Source: Colius striatus (Eukaryota; Chordata; Aves; Coliiformes; Coliidae). From it: a stretch of 64,000 bases of DNA. The position numbers and the translations under genes are program-made. Positions 63,369 to 64,000 of this stretch are shown one piece after another (position 1 is the first letter of the stretch; every line of letters begins with the position of its first letter). The notes under the pieces were generated by a model. That model had not been told where the DNA came from and ran no database searches. It saw only the letters and a program-made list of their open reading frames with translations. The stretch lies in assembly GCF_028858725.1 (NCBI RefSeq), contig NC_084766.1:21058501-21122500 (forward strand), read 5' to 3'.

Positions 63369-63374
63369 ATTAAA
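63369..63374 (+). terminator. RPP30: Proximal poly(A) signal ATTAAA
   Basis: ATTAAA 313 nt after the stop codon, followed by GTGTTTCT, a plausible GU-rich downstream element. Confidence 0.6.
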
Positions 63375-63519
63375 AGTGTTTCTAACGGCACATGCCTTCA
63401 AAATCTGGCTCTTATGGTTTCACAAGTTTTGAACACATCTCTGTACTAAACCTTACACCCACAAGCCAATAGATGAAGTTTACCTTCAGTGGCCTATGAG
63501 GAGTTAAAAAAAAAAAGTA

Positions 63520-63562
63520 AATAAACTGTTTTCCATTGTGTTTTGTGATTAATGGCAATAAA
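63520..63562 (+). terminator. RPP30: Distal pair of AATAAA poly(A) signals
   Basis: AATAAA at 63520 and again at 63557, with GTTTTCCATTGTGTTTTGTG between them serving as a GU-rich element for the first. Confidence 0.6.
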
Positions 63563-63585
63563 GCAGATCCCGAGGTCTGTCAATT

Positions 63586-64000
63586 GGTAGTAGGTAGCTT
63601 GGATTTGTCTTACAGGACTGACTGACCTGACCTGCCAGACACATGCCCCAAAGGCCATCCTTGTCCTGCAGCTCTTGAAACCAACGTGAGATGATTCCTG
63701 CACATGGTAAGGAAGAGTCCAAGGTTACACTGAATGCATGCTCAGCATGGTCTGTTGCAGTCACTGCCTAACAGCTGTCTCACCTAGGCCTGAGCAGTCT
63801 CCATGTCACATCATTTTTACTGCATCGTTTCCTTCTTTATGTCCTGGTCTGGCCTGTGAGAGTTCTCATTTTGCTGCCTCCTGCCTTTCCATTTCCCTTC
63901 CTGTTAATGCCTCAGTAAACCTAATCCAGCTGCCAAAAAAGTAATCATAACAGATTTATAATCAGCAGTGCATTTTCAGAGCTCTTCCAAATCAGATCAG
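63586..64000. other. Downstream flank, nothing recognised
   Basis: Unique sequence after RPP30. In human the next gene is ANKRD1 on the opposite strand, but no exon of it is visible here. Confidence 0.6.

Larger units (their letters stand above)
63057..63585 (+). other. RPP30: RPP30 3' UTR
   Basis: Follows the TGA. Three candidate poly(A) signals are ATTAAA at 63369-63374, AATAAA at 63520-63525 and AATAAA at 63557-63562. The end position is an estimate about 20 bases beyond the last signal. Confidence 0.7.

Noticed and set aside
1-64000. CRISPR array, bacterial operon, tRNA or rRNA gene, phage-like system
   Set aside because: None present; gene structure, introns, CpG islands and CR1 elements are those of a bird genome.

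Overview
This is a window of bird nuclear genome. Compact intron-exon genes with GT-AG introns and CpG-island promoters are mixed with several CR1 LINE 3' fragments, ending in the characteristic ATTCTGTG-like tail, and one avian endogenous-retrovirus LTR. The gene content is a conserved vertebrate neighbourhood: HTR7 and RPP30 are adjacent and divergently transcribed, as on human 10q23 (the equivalent avian block is chicken chromosome 6, from general knowledge). The LTR type suggests a neoavian species, but I cannot name it.

Layout. Positions 1-38188 (minus strand) hold HTR7, the Gs-coupled serotonin receptor 5-HT7. Exon 1 (37662-38188) encodes the N-terminus to the DRY arginine. Intron 1 is 23 kb. 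Exon 2 (13662/13666-14412) encodes TM4 to the C-tail. A short, diverged candidate exon 3 (4838-4874) encodes an alternative tail. Reading through the exon 2 donor gives an immediate stop, the same arrangement that produces the mammalian 5-HT7(b) isoform. Positions 38189-44738 form the intergenic spacer, with a CpG island at each end. Positions 44739-63056 (plus strand) hold RPP30, the p30 protein of RNase P and RNase MRP, reconstructed in eleven coding exons. All junction phases are consistent and the product is 268 aa, the length of the human protein. The 3' UTR with three poly(A) signals reaches about 63.58 kb, and nothing else coding is recognisable to the end.

The two genes have no functional link. 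HTR7 is a tissue-restricted membrane receptor; RPP30 is a housekeeping nucleolar tRNA/rRNA-processing factor whose promoter carries a ZNF143-type site. The non-coding sequence is mostly unique AT-rich intron with seven CR1 pieces. One of these has inserted into a solo LTR inside RPP30 intron 5, with a visible 6-bp target duplication. I found no bacterial-type system, CRISPR array or tRNA, and no previously unknown gene I can support. The most useful new points are the candidate diverged HTR7 exon 3, the stop codon buried in the exon 2 splice donor, the nested LTR/CR1 insertion and the ZNF143-like promoter element.
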